Below the pieces are notes generated by a model. The model was not told the DNA's origin, did not search any database, and saw nothing but the letters and a program-made list of their open reading frames with translations. From Alteromonas ponticola (GTDB lineage: Bacteria > Pseudomonadota > Gammaproteobacteria > Enterobacterales > Alteromonadaceae): a stretch of DNA of 64,000 nt. Positions 36,511 through 45,404 of the stretch are shown piece after piece; position 1 is the first letter of the stretch; each line of letters starts with the position of its first letter. The stretch is taken from assembly GCF_012911815.1 (NCBI RefSeq), contig NZ_JAATNW010000005.1, positions 186,001-250,000 on the forward strand, written 5' to 3'. The position numbers and the translations under genes are program-made.

Positions 36511-38217
36511 TTATTCAAGACCCAAGACATCTTTGCCCTGTTTGAAATGAATATCGACCGGAATATTGGCTTTTTCCAGTTTCGCTAAATCTTTAGCCAA
36601 TTGAGGTTTTATCACCCCTTTTTCTTCTACCAGCTTTGTCACTCCCGCGTAGTCGCCGTCACCCTGCAGGGTTAAGATGGTTTCAGACAAAGCCTTGATT
36701 GCTGCATCCATTTTTTCCATATTGACGCTATACATACCGTTTTCGTCTTTCTCAAATGCGCCCATCTCGGCAAACACATTGAAGCGGATCATATTGGCTT
36801 TGCCGTGCGCGCTGGAGGCGCCAAAGCGCACCGAGCGGAAGATACCCGCCATAAAAGTAACATAATAGTCTTCGAGGGTGCCTTCGCTGATCTCACCTTT
36901 CTCAAGCAGACTCTGCACCATATACAAGCCTAAAATGTCCGCTTTACCTTCTTCTAACGCTGAGGCATGTTCCTTCAATGCGGCTCTCACTGTGCCATTG
37001 CCGCTTAACGTATTTTTAATGCCCAGGCCATGAGCAACTTCATGAAACATGGTGTTTGCAAAAAAGGCATCAAAGGTAATGTGATCCCGTTGCTCCTCCG
37101 CAATCAATACCTCAGCAATAGGTTGCAGAATATGGTCGAATTTAGCCTGCATCGCATTTTTCAATTGCAGACGACGAGTGCCTTTTTCCAACTGAACCTG
37201 TTCATCATTAGGTAAGTTTATTGCAATGGTTTTGCTGCCCGCATTTGAGTGGCCGGCGTAGTAAATTACATCGTAAGCATTGAGATCTGCGTCAGACCCC
37301 GGGACTTCCGCTTTGTATTCGGCAGCCACAGGCAACCCTTTTTGTAATTCAGGCAGGAACTGCGCGTATTTTGCTAACTTCTCGCTCCACTGCATATCTT
37401 TGAGTAGTACGTAAGATTCGAATGCGGCGCGATAACCAAATAATTGATCTTCATATGTTTCAATGGGGCCGATGACTACTTCAACCGGATTGGTCTTCAT
37501 ATCCATCCACGCCATATCAGATTTCTGATACTCATCGGAAAGCAACGCTTCGGCGCGCATCATCAGGTAATTGCCAAATTCGCGGTTATCCGCAAGTTCG
37601 GAAGCATGGCGCAACAGTTCCGCCGCCTTCGATAATTGTGCTTTATAGGCAACCGAATAGGGCACGGCTTTGAGGTTACCCTGCTCATCTTTGCGAATAA
37701 CGGAGTAGAGGCCGTTAGCGTCATCTATGGGGGCGTTTTCTAATTCCTCTTTTTGCATGTCGTGTGGATAAAACTCAGCACCGGCTGGTTTGTCTTCGTA
37801 GCCCGACAAGAAGGGGGCGTCGCCATTGAGTCTGTCCCAAGGACCATAATTGATAGCGGCAAAGTGACGGACTTCTTCGTCTTTAATGGAGGATAAAAAC
37901 TCATTCTTATCCTGATAAAAGGCTTGTTTCCAGAACAGGTCATCCATAATCATTGACGCATCAATCAATAATGCGACCATTCTTTTTTGGTTGCTGCTTA
38001 ATCCTGAAAGATCGGCTTCAAGTGTTACTGGGTGATAAATTTTCAGTCTGTCTCTATCAACTAATAGTTCAGTCGCAGTTTCCTGTGCTGACTGTTCCGG
38101 CGCTGCCTGCGAAGATTGTTCCGTTTGCGTGGCCGGTCTATCGCTACAGCCAGCCAAAATTGAAGACGTAATCAAGGCAACTAACGTCAGTTGTTTGAAG
38201 GGTAATGTCATTTTCAT
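36511..38217 (-). CDS. Lipoprotein zinc peptidase, M49 (dipeptidyl-peptidase III)-like
   Basis: 568 residues from the ATG at 38217 (M-K-M-T-L-P-F-K), chosen because it gives a clean lipoprotein signal with lipobox L-A-G-C near residue 23. The 13-residue-longer reading lacks one. The zinc motif is H392-E-V-A-H396, and downstream L-E-E-G-K-A-D-I-L-G-L-Y provides the second glutamate in an EExKAD context, as in M49 peptidases (EECRAE/D). The first motif is a plain HExxH rather than the HExxGH usual in M49. It is likely anchored in the envelope and cleaves peptides. Bacterial members of this group are poorly studied. Monocistronic. Confidence 0.8.
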   Translation of the reverse strand: MKMTLPFKQLTLVALITSSILAGCSDRPATQTEQSSQAAPEQSAQETATELLVDRDRLKIYHPVTLEADLSGLSSNQKRMVALLIDASMIMDDLFWKQAFYQDKNEFLSSIKDEEVRHFAAINYGPWDRLNGDAPFLSGYEDKPAGAEFYPHDMQKEELENAPIDDANGLYSVIRKDEQGNLKAVPYSVAYKAQLSKAAELLRHASELADNREFGNYLMMRAEALLSDEYQKSDMAWMDMKTNPVEVVIGPIETYEDQLFGYRAAFESYVLLKDMQWSEKLAKYAQFLPELQKGLPVAAEYKAEVPGSDADLNAYDVIYYAGHSNAGSKTIAINLPNDEQVQLEKGTRRLQLKNAMQAKFDHILQPIAEVLIAEEQRDHITFDAFFANTMFHEVAHGLGIKNTLSGNGTVRAALKEHASALEEGKADILGLYMVQSLLEKGEISEGTLEDYYVTFMAGIFRSVRFGASSAHGKANMIRFNVFAEMGAFEKDENGMYSVNMEKMDAAIKALSETILTLQGDGDYAGVTKLVEEKGVIKPQLAKDLAKLEKANIPVDIHFKQGKDVLGLE

Positions 38218-38603
38218 TTTTCTATCGCCACTGTTGTTCAGATATGAGTACAACAATCTGATCTATTATTATCTGAGCGCTAGCATAGCGAAGGAGCCGC
38301 TGAACTTCTATCACTTCCTCGTGCCTCTGGTATACTAAGTGATCGATTTACGGCTTGCGTAAGTTAAAACTCAGCAACTTACTTGCGAATTCTGGCGTTT
38401 TATAACTACTATTTGCAGTACTCAAAGATCGTTAATGCGAATTACGTGTAGCGTGGGTATATTTCGCATTCAGTTGTATTTTGTCGGCCAGCCATACCAG
38501 GCCATCCAAATGAAATAACCATGCGGTGCAGGCCAACCAGGTGTGGTCTGCTACTGCTTCGCACGTTGCGGCATTGTAAAATAACACGGTAGGAAGTTGG
38601 TTT
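38218..38603. other. 386-base region with promoter and long leader of HDOD gene
   Basis: A candidate extended -10 promoter (TGGTATACT, 38328-38336) points toward the HDOD gene and would create a leader of about 260 bases. The leader holds a good hairpin at 38528-38551 (GCAGGCCA/TGGTCTGC) and several repeats of AGGCCA. No gene is seen, and I could not match it to a known riboswitch. Confidence 0.5.
38328..38336 (+). promoter_or_regulatory. Extended -10 promoter element
   Basis: TG-N-TATACT with only a weak -35 (CTATCA) 17 bases upstream. The TG extension can compensate for this. Confidence 0.4.
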
Positions 38604-39440
38604 ATGTCTACACAAAATGCGCTTTTGACAATCCTCATAGAAAAAATTAATAACGACACGCTGGTGTTACCGACACTACCGGCAATTGCGCTAAAAGTCA
38701 GGAAAGCAGCGGACAACCCAGATATAAATCTCAATCAGATGGCGGACGTGGTCGGTCAAGATCCGTCTTTGAGTGCGCGCATGATCAAAATTGCCAACAG
38801 CGCGTTTATGGGGCGTTCAGTCAAGGTCAATTCAGTCAGTCAGGCGGTAACTCGAGTCGGCTTGGTCTACATTAAAAATATTGCGACTGCGTTGGCCATG
38901 GAGCAGCTATTCGTGTCGAAAAACGATGTGGTAGCAGATTATATGAAAAGAGAGTGGGACAATACGGTGGCGGTGGTAGCCAATGCCATGGCGACGTTAC
39001 AAATCTACGTGAAACGCACCAAAAAACGTGACTTGAGCCTGGATACTGTCACTCTGGCTGCATTGGTTCACAACATTGGGGTGTTACCCATATTAACTGA
39101 AGCCGAACGACATGAAGAGGTGTTCGCCAACCCAACCTTCTTAGAGGTCGCGATTGAAAAACTTTCGGGTCGAATTGGTGGCAGCATTACCCGTGAATGG
39201 GGGTTTGGACAACCTTTCGTCGACATCGCTGAATATTGGCGCGATTTGTCGGTGCAGCCCGAAAACGTGGCTTATATCGATTTCGTCAGAATAGGTGCGG
39301 TGCTGGCTGGAAAAATAGAAAATCAGAAAGATGCAATTTTAAACCTGGCGATTCAACGGGGAGTCATTGAAGATATTCACGAATTAAGTTCTGACGAATT
39401 TGTTGCAATGCGTGATGTGGCTAAGCAAATCTTTGATTAA
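38604..39440 (+). CDS. HDOD domain signalling protein
   Basis: 278 residues, almost all one HDOD domain (about 18-215): L-P-T-L-P-A-I-A-L-K-V-R, V-V-G-Q-D-P-S-L-S-A-R-M-I-K-I-A-N-S-A-F and A-A-L-V-H-N-I-G-V-L-P. The domain is a catalytically dead relative of HD phosphohydrolases found in regulatory proteins. No attached GGDEF, EAL or receiver domain is present, so a protein-protein role is likely. A Shine-Dalgarno (GGTAGGAAG) precedes the ATG. The leader is unusually long. Confidence 0.92.
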   Translation: MSTQNALLTILIEKINNDTLVLPTLPAIALKVRKAADNPDINLNQMADVVGQDPSLSARMIKIANSAFMGRSVKVNSVSQAVTRVGLVYIKNIATALAMEQLFVSKNDVVADYMKREWDNTVAVVANAMATLQIYVKRTKKRDLSLDTVTLAALVHNIGVLPILTEAERHEEVFANPTFLEVAIEKLSGRIGGSITREWGFGQPFVDIAEYWRDLSVQPENVAYIDFVRIGAVLAGKIENQKDAILNLAIQRGVIEDIHELSSDEFVAMRDVAKQIFD

Positions 39441-39461
39441 TTTACCAATAACATCATTCGT

Positions 39462-39493
39462 CAACAACGCCGCTGATTATCGCGGCGTTGTTG
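39462..39493. terminator. Bidirectional hairpin between HDOD gene and rdgC
   Basis: Perfect 12-base stem CAACAACGCCGC/GCGGCGTTGTTG with an eight-base loop, between convergent stops. The T-tract is short on both sides. Confidence 0.75.
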
Positions 39494-39505
39494 TTTGAGC
39501 TAACG

Positions 39506-40411
39506 CTATTCAGCCTGCAGATTGAGCTTGTCTCGCATGTAAGAGACAAATTGTGCAAGTTCAGCAGACATCAACGCAAACTCCGCATCCAGCCGTGCAG
39601 CGGCCTGATCTTTGGGAATATCATCGGTTTCTTCTTTAATACGATCAGTAAATTTAAGACGCTTGAACGAGCCGTCTTCAGCGATCACTGCGGTCAGCGT
39701 ATCCTGATATTCAAAGCCGACCTTTTGCACCAATTTACCGGCATCCAGATGCATTTTAATTTCATCACTGTCAAGCGGCTGGTTTTTGCAGCGAATGATG
39801 CTTTCCAGATCATCGGTTGACTTAAATTCAGCTTCTTCAAGTAACGCAACACCCTCAGGTGTTCCCTCAGTTAACCAGTGGGTTAATTCTGATTGCAGAC
39901 TGCTTCTGGCCAGTGGTACCACAGGTAGCGAGCCTAACGCTTTTCTAATCAGCGCAAGGTAACCTTCCGCTTTTCCATCGGCCGAGGCATCGATGATCAC
40001 CAGACTTTCTGGCAGCGAAATAAAACCATGAATGTAGCTGTTCTTGGTAAACGCTTGTGGGAGTAACTTATGGATAATTTCCTGCTTGATGTCCTGCTGG
40101 GCTTTTTTACCTACAGGAGAACCGGTTTCTTGTTCAATCTGCGCCACTTTTTGCGCTAACTCTTCGTTTACAACGGAAGAGGGCAATAATTTCTCCTGCT
40201 TCTTTACAGTGATCCAGTAACGCTCCGCCACATTGTGAAACATCATTGAGCCTTGTCCGGTTTGGGCGAACGGTGAAGCAAAACCCATGGTGGCGGTTTC
40301 CTGATTACCGCAAGGGCGAAAGGCATTTTCTGTCAGGGCCCGTTGCACGTCATCATCGCTGAGTGACATTGGCTGGGTAATTTGATACGCCTTGATATTT
40401 TTAAACCACAT
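39506..40411 (-). CDS. rdgC: Recombination-associated protein RdgC
   Basis: 301 residues matching E. coli RdgC in length and pattern: M-W-F-K-N-I-K-A-Y, F-R-P-C-G-N-Q-E, K-Q-E-K-L-L-P-S-S-V-V-N-E, F-A-S/I-D-A-S-A-D-G-K-A-E and D-P/T-D-D-L-E-S. RdgC forms a ring-shaped dimer on DNA and limits RecA loading. Monocistronic, with an 84-base gap from the sensor kinase upstream. Confidence 0.96.
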   Translation of the reverse strand: MWFKNIKAYQITQPMSLSDDDVQRALTENAFRPCGNQETATMGFASPFAQTGQGSMMFHNVAERYWITVKKQEKLLPSSVVNEELAQKVAQIEQETGSPVGKKAQQDIKQEIIHKLLPQAFTKNSYIHGFISLPESLVIIDASADGKAEGYLALIRKALGSLPVVPLARSSLQSELTHWLTEGTPEGVALLEEAEFKSTDDLESIIRCKNQPLDSDEIKMHLDAGKLVQKVGFEYQDTLTAVIAEDGSFKRLKFTDRIKEETDDIPKDQAAARLDAEFALMSAELAQFVSYMRDKLNLQAE

Positions 40412-40495
40412 AACTTTTGTTACCTAAATCTGCGAGGGCGGCAAGCGTACCAACCTCTGACGATTCAGGCAATGTTGAGTGATTGATATCTGTGA

Positions 40496-42229
40496 TTAGT
40501 GGTGCAGATTTGCCGGAAAACGAATAAGGTAACGCAATCCTTTACCGGGCTCACTTTCGGCTTCAATCTGGCCCTTGAGCGTCTGAGTTACCAGATTATA
40601 CATAATATGGGTGCCAAGACCGCTGCCTCCTTTACCTTGTTTAGTGGTAAAAAAAGCGTCAAAGAGTTTGTCGAGGCTGGCTGCATTCATACCTCGACCG
40701 TTATCCGCATAATCAATAAGCACATCTTCGTCTTCCTGCGTGACCTTCAGTACGATATGCCCACTGTCTTTATCTTCAAAGCCGTGCACAATTGAATTAA
40801 CCAGCATGTTCGTAGTGATTTGCGCAATTACTCCTGGCGCGCATCGGATTTGCAAGTCCTCAGGACAACTGATATCAACCTTAAAGTCACCTTTTTTAAA
40901 GGTGGGTTGCAGTGATTGCAAAATTTCATGCAGGTAATTATTGAGGTTAAACACACGTTCTGCTTCACTGGTTTGGTCGACCGCCACTTGCTTGAAACTG
41001 GCGACCAGTTCGGATGCGCGGTTTAAATTGGTCAGTAGCAGCCGCGTCGTTTGTTCGGCCTCATCCACAAACGATGCCATCGTTTTGTTCGTCAGGCTTT
41101 TATCTTCAAACGCAGACTTAACTAAATGAAGTCGCTCAGTGAGAAAACTGGCAGCAGTGACACTGACTCCCAGCGGCGTATTTACATCATGCGCAATACC
41201 GGCAACCAGCCCACCCAACGAGGCCATTCGTTCAGACTCTACCAACTGATCTTTGGCCATTTTTAATGAATTATTCGATTGGGCAAGTTCCTCGTTTCGC
41301 TTACGTAGCTCGTCTTCGATATAACGGCGGTTTTCGTTCTCCTGCCTCAATTCCCGTTGGTTGGCGATGAGCTCATCTTTTTGTTGCTCTAAATCAAGCA
41401 TGATTTGAGAAAGCGATGCCGTTTTTTTCGCCACTTCCTGTTCCAAAATCAGATTCTGGTCATCCAGTTTTTTGTTGGCTTGCGTCAGTTCTTTCTGGGC
41501 ATTGTGCAATTTGCTCTGAGACGCAATCAGGTCATCAATTACCTGATTATAAGACTGTTGTAATTGCAGTAACTCATTATCATCATCAATAGTGACATCA
41601 ATCTTTGAATCCTGAGGATGTTCAGGATTGAACGCGCTCATCTGATCGGTAATTTCAGATAATGGCTCAGACAGCATACGTCTGAATGCGGTCATGAATA
41701 AGAACACCAGAAAAGCAGTTTTAACGATGGCATTACCAATCAGGAAAAATACGCCCACCTCAATGCGACCGAAAATGATGTCAAAACTGGAATAAAGGGT
41801 TACGTCCCCCACGTTGGACGCGCGTCCGGAAAACTCAAAAATAAGCGGAAAGCTATAGCCGAATACGCCCCCACTATGGTCCTTCATGATACCCGTTTCA
41901 ACAGGCTGGCGAGGTTGTTCAATGGTCAGGCCCAGGTCAGCAATGTAATCACCATTTTCATCGCGGATCTGTACGCCTTCGACAATGGGAAGTTCCATCA
42001 ATCCTTCAGCGATGGAAATTGCCTGTGGAGTGTTCAATTCCCAAATAGCGCGGGTGAGAGAGGTGGAGAAGGTATTTTTAAGCGTGCGAAGTTCGCCTTC
42101 AATGTGACTCTTGGTGCTTAAATACTCGGTAAAAATCTGGCCTATTGTAACGATTAGCGTCAGTACAAAATAAACCGAAAGAACGCGAGTTAATAACTTT
42201 CTCGACAAACCTGTCTTCACGGTCGTCAT
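40496..42229 (-). CDS. Orphan membrane sensor histidine kinase
   Basis: 577 residues. A first membrane helix (about 12-32) and a second (about 155-180) enclose a roughly 120-residue periplasmic sensor. Then come a possible HAMP-like linker, a long coiled coil (about 220-335) and a HisKA-like domain with H347 in G-I-A-H-D-V-N-T-P-L-G. The ATPase domain has N-box M-L-V-N-S-I-V-H-G-F, D-N-G-R-G-M and G-K-G-G-S-G-L-G-T-H. The long coiled coil before the H-box is typical of a large group of marine gammaproteobacterial kinases. No response regulator is adjacent; the divergent phoB has its own phoR. The partner is unknown. Confidence 0.9.
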   Translation of the reverse strand: MTTVKTGLSRKLLTRVLSVYFVLTLIVTIGQIFTEYLSTKSHIEGELRTLKNTFSTSLTRAIWELNTPQAISIAEGLMELPIVEGVQIRDENGDYIADLGLTIEQPRQPVETGIMKDHSGGVFGYSFPLIFEFSGRASNVGDVTLYSSFDIIFGRIEVGVFFLIGNAIVKTAFLVFLFMTAFRRMLSEPLSEITDQMSAFNPEHPQDSKIDVTIDDDNELLQLQQSYNQVIDDLIASQSKLHNAQKELTQANKKLDDQNLILEQEVAKKTASLSQIMLDLEQQKDELIANQRELRQENENRRYIEDELRKRNEELAQSNNSLKMAKDQLVESERMASLGGLVAGIAHDVNTPLGVSVTAASFLTERLHLVKSAFEDKSLTNKTMASFVDEAEQTTRLLLTNLNRASELVASFKQVAVDQTSEAERVFNLNNYLHEILQSLQPTFKKGDFKVDISCPEDLQIRCAPGVIAQITTNMLVNSIVHGFEDKDSGHIVLKVTQEDEDVLIDYADNGRGMNAASLDKLFDAFFTTKQGKGGSGLGTHIMYNLVTQTLKGQIEAESEPGKGLRYLIRFPANLHH

Positions 42230-42552
42230 CTATACTTAACCTTCTATCACCATGATTTCACATTATAATGCCAAGAATATGCGTAATTCGACGAAGACAC
42301 AAGCTGATGAAAGAATATGCCGCATTTTTTACCGCTATTATGTGTTTAAAATGAATTATTTCGGCGCCTGGTTATGTCAATTTTTAATGGAATAGTGAGT
42401 AAAACCAAATTGTTAGCGGGCGAATGCCCAAACTCGCATGATCGACGGCCTTACGCTGGTGGTAACTTGACACATTTGTGTCATCATTTTAATAAAACTG
42501 TCACAGTCCAGATTAATAATAGCGGTGATTCAACAATGAATAGGAAAACCTA
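42230..42552. other. 323-base divergent region: sensor kinase / phoB
   Basis: Carries the phoB promoter with its Pho box (42487-42520) and presumably the promoter of the divergent sensor kinase. Otherwise I see no gene. Confidence 0.6.
42487..42520 (+). promoter_or_regulatory. Pho box and -10 of the phoBR promoter
   Basis: TTTTAAT-AAAA-CTGTCAC (42487-42504) fits the 7-4-7 Pho box (consensus CTGTCAT-AWAW-CTGTCAY), with a strong right half and weak left half. AATAAT (42515-42520, one mismatch to TATAAT) lies ten bases further on, the spacing expected when PhoB replaces the -35. A separate GTGTCAT lies at 42478-42484. Confidence 0.65.
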
Positions 42553-43242
42553 ATGTCTCGTACGGTTTTGTTAGTGGAAGATGAAGCGCCGATCCGGGAA
42601 ATGCTGAAGTTTGTGTTAGAACAATCAGGATTTAATACGGTTGAAGCGGAAGACATAGACGCAGCACAGCGCCAGATTTGTGAACCTTACCCAGACCTGA
42701 TTCTGTTAGACTGGATGCTGCCTGGCGGCAGCGGAGTGCAACTTGCCAAAAGCTTAAAACAGCACGAATACACCCGCGATATTCCGGTGATCATGTTAAC
42801 GGCCAAGGGTGAAGAGGAAGATAAGATCCGCGGTCTGGATGCAGGGGCTGATGACTACGTTACCAAACCTTTCTCTCCCAAAGAGCTGGTAGCGCGCATT
42901 AAAGCCGTTATGCGCAGAGTCACACCCACCACCAACGAAGAGCCAATTGAGTTCAATGGTCTGAAATTGGAACCCATTTCTCATCGGGTTACTGCGAATG
43001 ATGAACCGGTAGAAATGGGGCCGACCGAATTTAAATTGCTGCACTTTTTCATGACTCAACCGGAACGTGTGTATAGTAGAGAGCAGCTACTGGACAACGT
43101 TTGGGGCACCAATGTCTATGTAGAAGATCGCACGGTTGATGTGCATATTCGCAGATTGCGCAAGGCGATTTCCACTTACAGTCACGATCGAATGATTCAA
43201 ACTGTTCGTGGCGCGGGATACCGCTTTTCTACAAAAATGTAA
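42553..43242 (+). CDS. phoB: Phosphate regulon response regulator PhoB
   Basis: 229 residues: receiver domain (1-120) with phospho-acceptor D53 in [11 protein letters not shown] in M-L-T-A-K-G and K in V-T-K-P-F-S-P; then an OmpR-type winged-helix DNA-binding domain (about 130-228; [24 protein letters not shown]). The D-W-M-L-P-G-G-S-G sequence is typical of PhoB. A Shine-Dalgarno (AGGAAAA) precedes the ATG. It activates phosphate-starvation genes at Pho boxes, including probably its own promoter. Followed by phoR. Confidence 0.97.
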   Translation: MSRTVLLVEDEAPIREMLKFVLEQSGFNTVEAEDIDAAQRQICEPYPDLILLDWMLPGGSGVQLAKSLKQHEYTRDIPVIMLTAKGEEEDKIRGLDAGADDYVTKPFSPKELVARIKAVMRRVTPTTNEEPIEFNGLKLEPISHRVTANDEPVEMGPTEFKLLHFFMTQPERVYSREQLLDNVWGTNVYVEDRTVDVHIRRLRKAISTYSHDRMIQTVRGAGYRFSTKM

Positions 43243-43253
43243 ATTGATGCTTT

Positions 43254-43277
43254 GCTAGCGTGCGTGGACGCGCTAGC
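43254..43277 (+). other. Intercistronic hairpin between phoB and phoR
   Basis: GCTAGCG/CGCTAGC stem with a ten-base loop and no T-run. It may stabilise the phoB message or set the phoB:phoR ratio. Confidence 0.5.
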
Positions 43278-43317
43278 ATAAAGCTTCTGAACTCTGGCAA
43301 CAGTGCTGTAATTTTCT

Positions 43318-44616
43318 ATGTATTATCCGTTTTCCTGGCTCCGCATTGCCTTTGGACTGGTTGCTTATCTGATGTTGTTCGCCCTGATCGGAGCGGTACT
43401 GGATAAGATGGCACTGGTCATGTGCCTGGGCATATTGGCGTTGTTGCTCAATAACTACTGGCAGCTTTATCGGTTAAACCGCTGGTTATGGCATAGCCGC
43501 AAAATGAGCCCACCCACAGTGAAGGGGGTATGGGAACTGATCTATGAAGGGATCTACTTTTTGCAGCGCAGAAACAGAAATAAGCGCAAAGAGTTGGGTT
43601 CCCTGGTCACGCGCTTTCGCGATGGAGCCGAGGCACTGCCCGATGCGGCGGTGGTGATCGATGATAAAGGTACCATTAGCTGGTGTAACCGACTCGCACG
43701 CATTGAACTTGGCTTTAAATGGCCAGCTGATGCGGGACAGCGGCTCAATAACCTGATTCGTCACCCTAAATTTATCAGTTATTTTCAAGCCCGCGACTTC
43801 ACCTTCCCGATTGAAGTTCCTTCTCCGGTCAATCCCAGTAAAACGCTTGAATACCGCATCATGCCCTACGGTGAAGATCACTTATTATTGATTGCCCGCG
43901 ACGTCACCCGGCTTTCTCAATTAGAAGCTATGCGTAAGGATTTTGTGGCCAATGTGTCACACGAATTACGCACGCCATTAACCGTTATAAACGGCTACCT
44001 TGAGTTGATGGAAGGGTTGGATAATACCAATCCGATGCTGAGCAAGGCCATTAACGAAATGGACGCCCAGTCTAAGCGAATGAAAAGCTTAATTGAAGAT
44101 TTATTGGTGTTGTCACGCATTGAAGCCAGTGCCGAACGTATTCATGATCGGGTAGTGAATGTGCCGAAAATGCTGGGGCAGATAGAATCTGAAGTACAGA
44201 CCCTAAATAAGGAAAAGGGGCACACCATTACATTTCATATTGAGCCAGATTTACAGGTCTACGGCATCGAAACTGAATTAAGAAGCGCCTGTTCTAATCT
44301 TATTTTTAATGCAATTAACTATACACCAAATAATGGCACTATTGATGTGTACTGGAAACGCGCGCAAAACGGCGTGAAGTTTGCTGTCGTAGATAACGGT
44401 TATGGCATAGAGCAGACACATTTGTCGCGCCTGACCGAGCGATTTTACCGGGTTGATAAAGCGCGTTCACGCAGCACTGGTGGCTCTGGTCTGGGATTAT
44501 CCATTGTGAAGCACGTGTTAAGCCACCATAACAGTAAACTTGAAGTGAAGAGCAAGGTGGGGCAGGGCAGTGAGTTTTCGTTCAGGTTGGCCGCTGAGAT
44601 GGTGAGCGAAAATTAA
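43318..44616 (+). CDS. phoR: Phosphate regulon sensor kinase PhoR
   Basis: 432 residues: two adjacent N-terminal membrane helices (about 8-58) without a sizeable periplasmic loop, a PAS domain (about 95-190), HisKA with H215 in A-N-V-S-H-E-L-R-T-P-L, and an HATPase_c domain (N-L-I-F-N-A-I-N-Y-T-P, D-N-G-Y-G-I, G-G-S-G-L-G-L-S-I-V-K-H). This short-loop layout is diagnostic of PhoR, which senses phosphate through PstSCAB and PhoU (not in this window). Cotranscribed with phoB, 75 bases upstream. Confidence 0.97.
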   Translation: MYYPFSWLRIAFGLVAYLMLFALIGAVLDKMALVMCLGILALLLNNYWQLYRLNRWLWHSRKMSPPTVKGVWELIYEGIYFLQRRNRNKRKELGSLVTRFRDGAEALPDAAVVIDDKGTISWCNRLARIELGFKWPADAGQRLNNLIRHPKFISYFQARDFTFPIEVPSPVNPSKTLEYRIMPYGEDHLLLIARDVTRLSQLEAMRKDFVANVSHELRTPLTVINGYLELMEGLDNTNPMLSKAINEMDAQSKRMKSLIEDLLVLSRIEASAERIHDRVVNVPKMLGQIESEVQTLNKEKGHTITFHIEPDLQVYGIETELRSACSNLIFNAINYTPNNGTIDVYWKRAQNGVKFAVVDNGYGIEQTHLSRLTERFYRVDKARSRSTGGSGLGLSIVKHVLSHHNSKLEVKSKVGQGSEFSFRLAAEMVSEN

Positions 44617-44633
44617 TTCGCGCATGAGGTACG

Positions 44634-45404
44634 CTAAATCGTTTCAGAAGAGTACAGTAGCGCTTCAATGGTGCCGTTTTTTTGCAGCTTTTTAACCGCA
44701 CGCTCTATCTGCGGGAGATACTTGAACGCGTTGCCTTTTTTTGAAATGCCGATATTAACCGGCTTTGGCGGGGCGAGGGTTAACGGATGTGATTTGAGCT
44801 GATCATCAAACCTAGGAAGTTGGCTATAATGTTTGCCCCGAAAATCTGACACAATCACCACATCAATACGTTTTAGCCGCACCATTTCAAACGCCGCCTC
44901 TACGCTGCCTACTCTGGTCACATCAATCGAGCTTTCTACCTGCTCAAATTCTTCAGGATACTCAAATCCTCTGACCGTAGAAACCGACAACCCTTTTAGG
45001 TCGTCTAAGGTCTCAATGTTACGTTTGAGACTTTTAAGCGAGAAAAATCGTTTTACAGATTCAGAGCTGTAGGGCAGTAAAACCATGTACTCCTGTCGCT
45101 CGGGCGTATCGATAAGTCCCGCCATAAGATCCGACTGGCCGTATTTAAGCATTCGTAAACACCTGGTGAAGGGGGTATCAGGTGTGAAGCCCAGCGTTAA
45201 ACCCGCTTCTTGGATAACGGCTTTAACAATTTCCACACTATAGCCGGTTGGCTCCTTTCCCTCTTCAATAATCTGTCGTGGGGGGAAGTGATCAATGCAC
45301 ATTTCGACCCGGTTATCAGGTGCTGACCGCAGAGAAAAAGAAATTAAAGCGCCAACATACAGCACTAACTTAAACGAATTTATAGGTAAACTCCTTTTAG
45401 ACAA
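44634..45404 (-). CDS. Periplasmic family 3 solute-binding-like protein
   Basis: Up to 256 residues with an N-terminal hydrophobic signal, then a periplasmic binding protein type 2 domain: E-M-C-I-D-H-F-P-P-R-Q-I, P-T-G-Y-S-V-E-I-V-K-A-V, D-L-M-A-G-L-I-D-T-P-E-R, L-S-V-S-T-V-R-G-F-E-Y-P and V-E-A-A-F-E-M-V. Such stand-alone proteins are common in Alteromonadales, often as signalling input rather than transport, and no permease or ATPase is adjacent. The start is unclear: the furthest candidate is a TTG at 45404 with no Shine-Dalgarno, whereas a good AGGAG (45391-45395) is followed seven bases later by an in-frame ATA (45381-45383). Ligand unknown. Confidence 0.85.
   Translation of the reverse strand: MSKRSLPINSFKLVLYVGALISFSLRSAPDNRVEMCIDHFPPRQIIEEGKEPTGYSVEIVKAVIQEAGLTLGFTPDTPFTRCLRMLKYGQSDLMAGLIDTPERQEYMVLLPYSSESVKRFFSLKSLKRNIETLDDLKGLSVSTVRGFEYPEEFEQVESSIDVTRVGSVEAAFEMVRLKRIDVVIVSDFRGKHYSQLPRFDDQLKSHPLTLAPPKPVNIGISKKGNAFKYLPQIERAVKKLQKNGTIEALLYSSETI

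Noticed and set aside
38447-38603. Possible cyclic di-GMP riboswitch ahead of the HDOD gene
   Set aside because: The required GEMM core elements (GCAAACC, GAAA loop, GACGCAAAGCC) are absent.
42467-42495. TTGACA with a downstream TAATAA as a constitutive phoB promoter
   Set aside because: The -10 match at 17-base spacing is only 3 of 6, and the Pho-box/AATAAT arrangement explains the region better.
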